Assembly (NCBI GenBank): GCA_000827265.1 | Contig: KN834753.1 | Location: 836,686-900,685 of the forward strand | DNA length: 64,000 bases | Origin: Collybiopsis luxurians FD-317 M1 | Lineage: Eukaryota > Basidiomycota > Agaricomycetes > Agaricales > Omphalotaceae | Direction of reading: 5' to 3' | Shown: in pieces, positions 60,440-64,000 of the stretch | How the letters are laid out: every line of letters begins with the position of its first letter | Position numbering within the stretch: position 1 is the stretch's first letter | Translations under genes and position numbers: made by a program | The notes under the pieces: generated by a model | What the model saw: only the letters and a program-made list of their open reading frames with translations | The model's database searches: none | Told to the model about the DNA's origin: nothing

Positions 60440-61749
60440 ATGTCTCTCAGAAAATTCATCGTCGATGTTCATTCGCACCTTTACCTCCCAAGATACGCAT
60501 CATTATTGAGGAAACGAACAGATTTACCAAAGATTGTTACTCGCATACACAATGGCTCAACAGAGGATAGACTCGTCATTCTCAAAGATGAACCCAGCAG
60601 TGGGAGACCTGTAGGCCCGAGTTACACCGACAGGAACGAGAAGCTCAAGTTCATGGAGAAACATGGTATAGATATCTCAATCGTCAGGTATCCTGTTTCC
60701 CCCCGAAATACGCAATGCTCTCGACTGACGCGTCTAGAGGCTAGCACTGCAAATCCATGGCTCGATTTTTTATCAGCAGACCAAGCACATGAAATGGCGC
60801 TCCAGCTCAATCAGGATTTAGAAGATTACTGCTCAACTGGTCCAAACGTACCCGGTACCTCGATGCGCCAGCTGTATGGATTCGGTCTGCTTCCCTTGGT
60901 TCCGGAAGTCACTACTCAAGCTCTCGTTGAAGCCGTGAGGCAGATTTCTGCTCTCTCTCAACTCAAGGGTCTCATTATGGGAACGGTAGGAATCGGTAAA
61001 GGCTTGGATGATGAGGCCCTGGATCCTGTCTGGTTTGCTATCGAGTCCGCGGGGTTGACTGTCTTCTTACACCCTCATTACGGTGTGGGTAACGTCTGGG
61101 GTGAGAAAGACAATGGTCATGTACTCCCTCTCGCACTCGGATTCCCTTTCGAGACTACAGTTGTGGGTATAATGATTAGTTACTATGTTAGGAAAGTTAT
61201 CTTATTTGATTCTACGCAGGCCACGACGCGGCTTATTCTGGCAGGAGTACTAGACCGTTTTCCTGATTTACGGCTCCTCCTTGCGCATTCAGGGGGTGCC
61301 CTCCCTCAGCTGTCGTCTCGATTGGCCTCATGCATAGACCATGATCCAGTCGTCGCCTCTAGACTAAAACACGACGCCCGTTATTACCTCGGGAAACTCT
61401 ATCTTGATGCGGTGGCTTATGGTCCAGAGGAACTGGGGTTCGTTAGTGATGTTCTTGCTCGATCGAGTCGCTTCGAAACAGACAGTCAAAATGTTGCATC
61501 CAGCAATCGAAGCATGGGCAGTAAACGAATGCTCTTTGGTACTGGTATGTCTCGTTTGTATCATACAATAAACCGCCTCGTTCATCAACGTATTCTGTAG
61601 ACCACCCTTTTTTCCCTCCGCTGTCGAATTCGGAAAAGTGGAAGAGTGTTGTAGAAAACTTGGATGCGATTGATAAAGTGCAAGATTGGTCAGAAGAAGA
61701 CAAGGACGGAGTGAAAGGGCAGAACGCCATATCTCTATTCAACTTGTAA
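60440..61749 (+). CDS. ACMSD-like amidohydrolase (aminocarboxymuconate-semialdehyde decarboxylase type)
   Basis: Four exons (60440-60687, 60745-61159, 61220-61544, 61601-61749) give 378 residues in frame. A metal-dependent TIM-barrel amidohydrolase of the ACMSD group: His11 and His13 (DVHSH), His192 (FLHPHYG), His244 (LLLAHSGG) and Asp330 (TDHPFFPP) match the zinc ligands and catalytic residues. ACMSD converts aminocarboxymuconate semialdehyde to a product that cannot form quinolinate, diverting the kynurenine pathway from NAD synthesis. The gene for quinolinate use lies tail-to-tail only 5 bp away, which fits that reading. Related fungal enzymes include uracil-5-carboxylate and resorcylate decarboxylases, so the exact substrate is not proven. 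Confidence 0.85.
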
Positions 61750-61754
61750 ATATA

Positions 61755-62894
<1,140 letters not shown>

Positions 62895-62947
62895 GACAAT
62901 TCAAGGACAAGTTAATTCTTAGGGGATGTGGTGATACACTTTGTATT

Positions 62948-64000
62948 CTACAAATTACTGAGATTATTCTGATTATTCTGGGATAGGAATTCCTCCCATG
63001 CTGCTTTATCCATAGCATAACTCTCCGTATCCTCGTCTGGAAAAGTTCGAGATTTAACAGCTTCAGCATACTTTTGGATAGCAGAATCGCGCTCAGTTTT
63101 CAGGTCACCAAATCTCCTGACGAATTTTGCTTTGTGGCCTGCCCAAGTGCCTAATAGATCGTCCCAAACCAAGACCTGGGAATGTTTAAGAGAGCAGTAG
63201 ATATCAGATAAAGAAACCAGACTCACTTGACCGTCTGTCTGTGGACCAGCTCCAATACCTGGAATTGAGATAGCAACTTTGAGCACGAGGGACCATCGTT
63301 TAAGAATCCATTGCACTAATACCTATCGTCGGTATTCGCAATCGCTCCGTCAAAAATGCGGCCAATTCTTTCGGTACAGCTTCCAGTACGATCGAGAAAA
63401 CTCCAGCCTTTTCCAAAGCCAACGCATCCTCTACAATCCGCGTGGCACTCTCCACATCCTTACCCTGCACCTTGTATCCAGACATGGACACATGTCTTTG
63501 CGGAAGTAGGCCCACATGAGCCATAACAGGTATCCCAATCCCTGTTAATTTCCGTACGATGCCACTCATCTCCGAGCCTCCCTCCAGCTTTAATGCTTCC
63601 ACCCGGCCTTCCTGGATTAGCCTCACCGCGTTCCGAGCAGTTTCTTCCAATGATACGTGATAGGAGCCAAACGGCATATCGGCGACGAGAAAAGGATGAG
63701 TTGTACCTCGAGCGACGGCGCGAGTGTGATAAATCATTTCATCCAAGGAAAGCTCTGTGGTGGATTTGTATCCCAGACAGACCTGAGCCAACGAATCGCC
63801 CACGAGCGTGATGTCGACGAGGGAATTGGACGAACAAGCGAGAGCACCCGGATAGTCATAGGCTGTGATCATGGTTATCGGAATTTTCTTTTCCTTCATC
63901 ACTTGCAAAGATTGGATGGTGACCTTTTTTCGCGGCTTATCTGAGAGACATCGATTAGAAAGGGTTACCCAACAGAGGATGACCTTACTTGAGGATTCCG
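62948..64000 (-). CDS. panB: 3-methyl-2-oxobutanoate hydroxymethyltransferase (PanB/Pan6), N-terminus cut by right edge
   Basis: Visible exons 63989-64000 (partial), 63323-63940, 63227-63258 and 62948-63175 join in frame. The enzyme makes ketopantoate from alpha-ketoisovalerate and methylene-tetrahydrofolate, the first step to pantothenate and CoA. Landmarks: PITMITAYDYPGALACSSNS, DITLVGDSLAQVCLGYKSTT, PFLVADMPFGSYHVSLEETA, EALKLEGGSEMSGIVRKLTG, IPVMAHVGLLPQRHVSMSGY, IPTIGIGAGPQTDGQ and VLVWDDLLG. The metal-binding Asp residues (GDS, ADMPFGSY) and the catalytic-region Glu are present. The C-terminus has a ~50-residue extension rich in Lys and acidic residues (AEAVKSRTFPDEDTESYAMD), usual in fungal forms. 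The first exon lies beyond 64000. Confidence 0.94.

Overview
The window looks like mushroom-forming basidiomycete (Agaricomycete) nuclear DNA. Genes are dense and split by many introns of about 45-65 bases. Proteins resemble Agaricomycete families: a CBM1-bearing secreted protein, GH105, a DUF6699 protein, a HeLo-like plus TPR protein, and serine-rich single-pass membrane proteins. I rebuilt exon structures by hand from splice signals, reading frame and remembered family motifs. Each spliced model was checked for frame; none was checked against a database or RNA.

Layout. 1-1115 (minus) is the N-terminal part of a flavin-dependent halogenase running off the left edge. 1116-8603 is gene-poor, with a decayed LOV/PAS-like fragment. 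8604-18104 holds a HeLo-like/TPR protein, a DUF6699 protein, a secreted protein, a PLP aminotransferase of the isopenicillin-N-epimerase type and a proline-rich hypothetical. 18756-25012 is a lactam/5-oxoproline-type locus: LamB/YcsF (PxpA) followed by a 20-exon biotin enzyme (LamA-like) with PxpC- and PxpB-type domains. 25146-35011 holds a serine-rich membrane protein, a broken PER1 copy, an NCS1 permease, a CBM1 secreted protein, a small membrane protein and an MCT-like MFS transporter. 35866-48990 holds a GH105 hydrolase, a large nuclear-type protein, an ammonium transporter and a methyltransferase-domain protein.

49162-64000 is housekeeping and cofactor metabolism: RIX1 (ribosome biogenesis) and SEC10 (exocyst) diverge from a 48-bp gap; then come a mitochondrial enoyl-CoA hydratase, a second serine-rich membrane protein with three NPF motifs, a coiled-coil protein, an ACMSD-like amidohydrolase, quinolinate phosphoribosyltransferase and ketopantoate hydroxymethyltransferase (partial at the right edge). 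The last three suggest a small NAD/CoA precursor group.

The most interesting items are the LamA/LamB pair, the HeLo-TPR protein, the compact cofactor genes, and a seemingly raised rate of GC-AG introns (7 among roughly 150 inferred).
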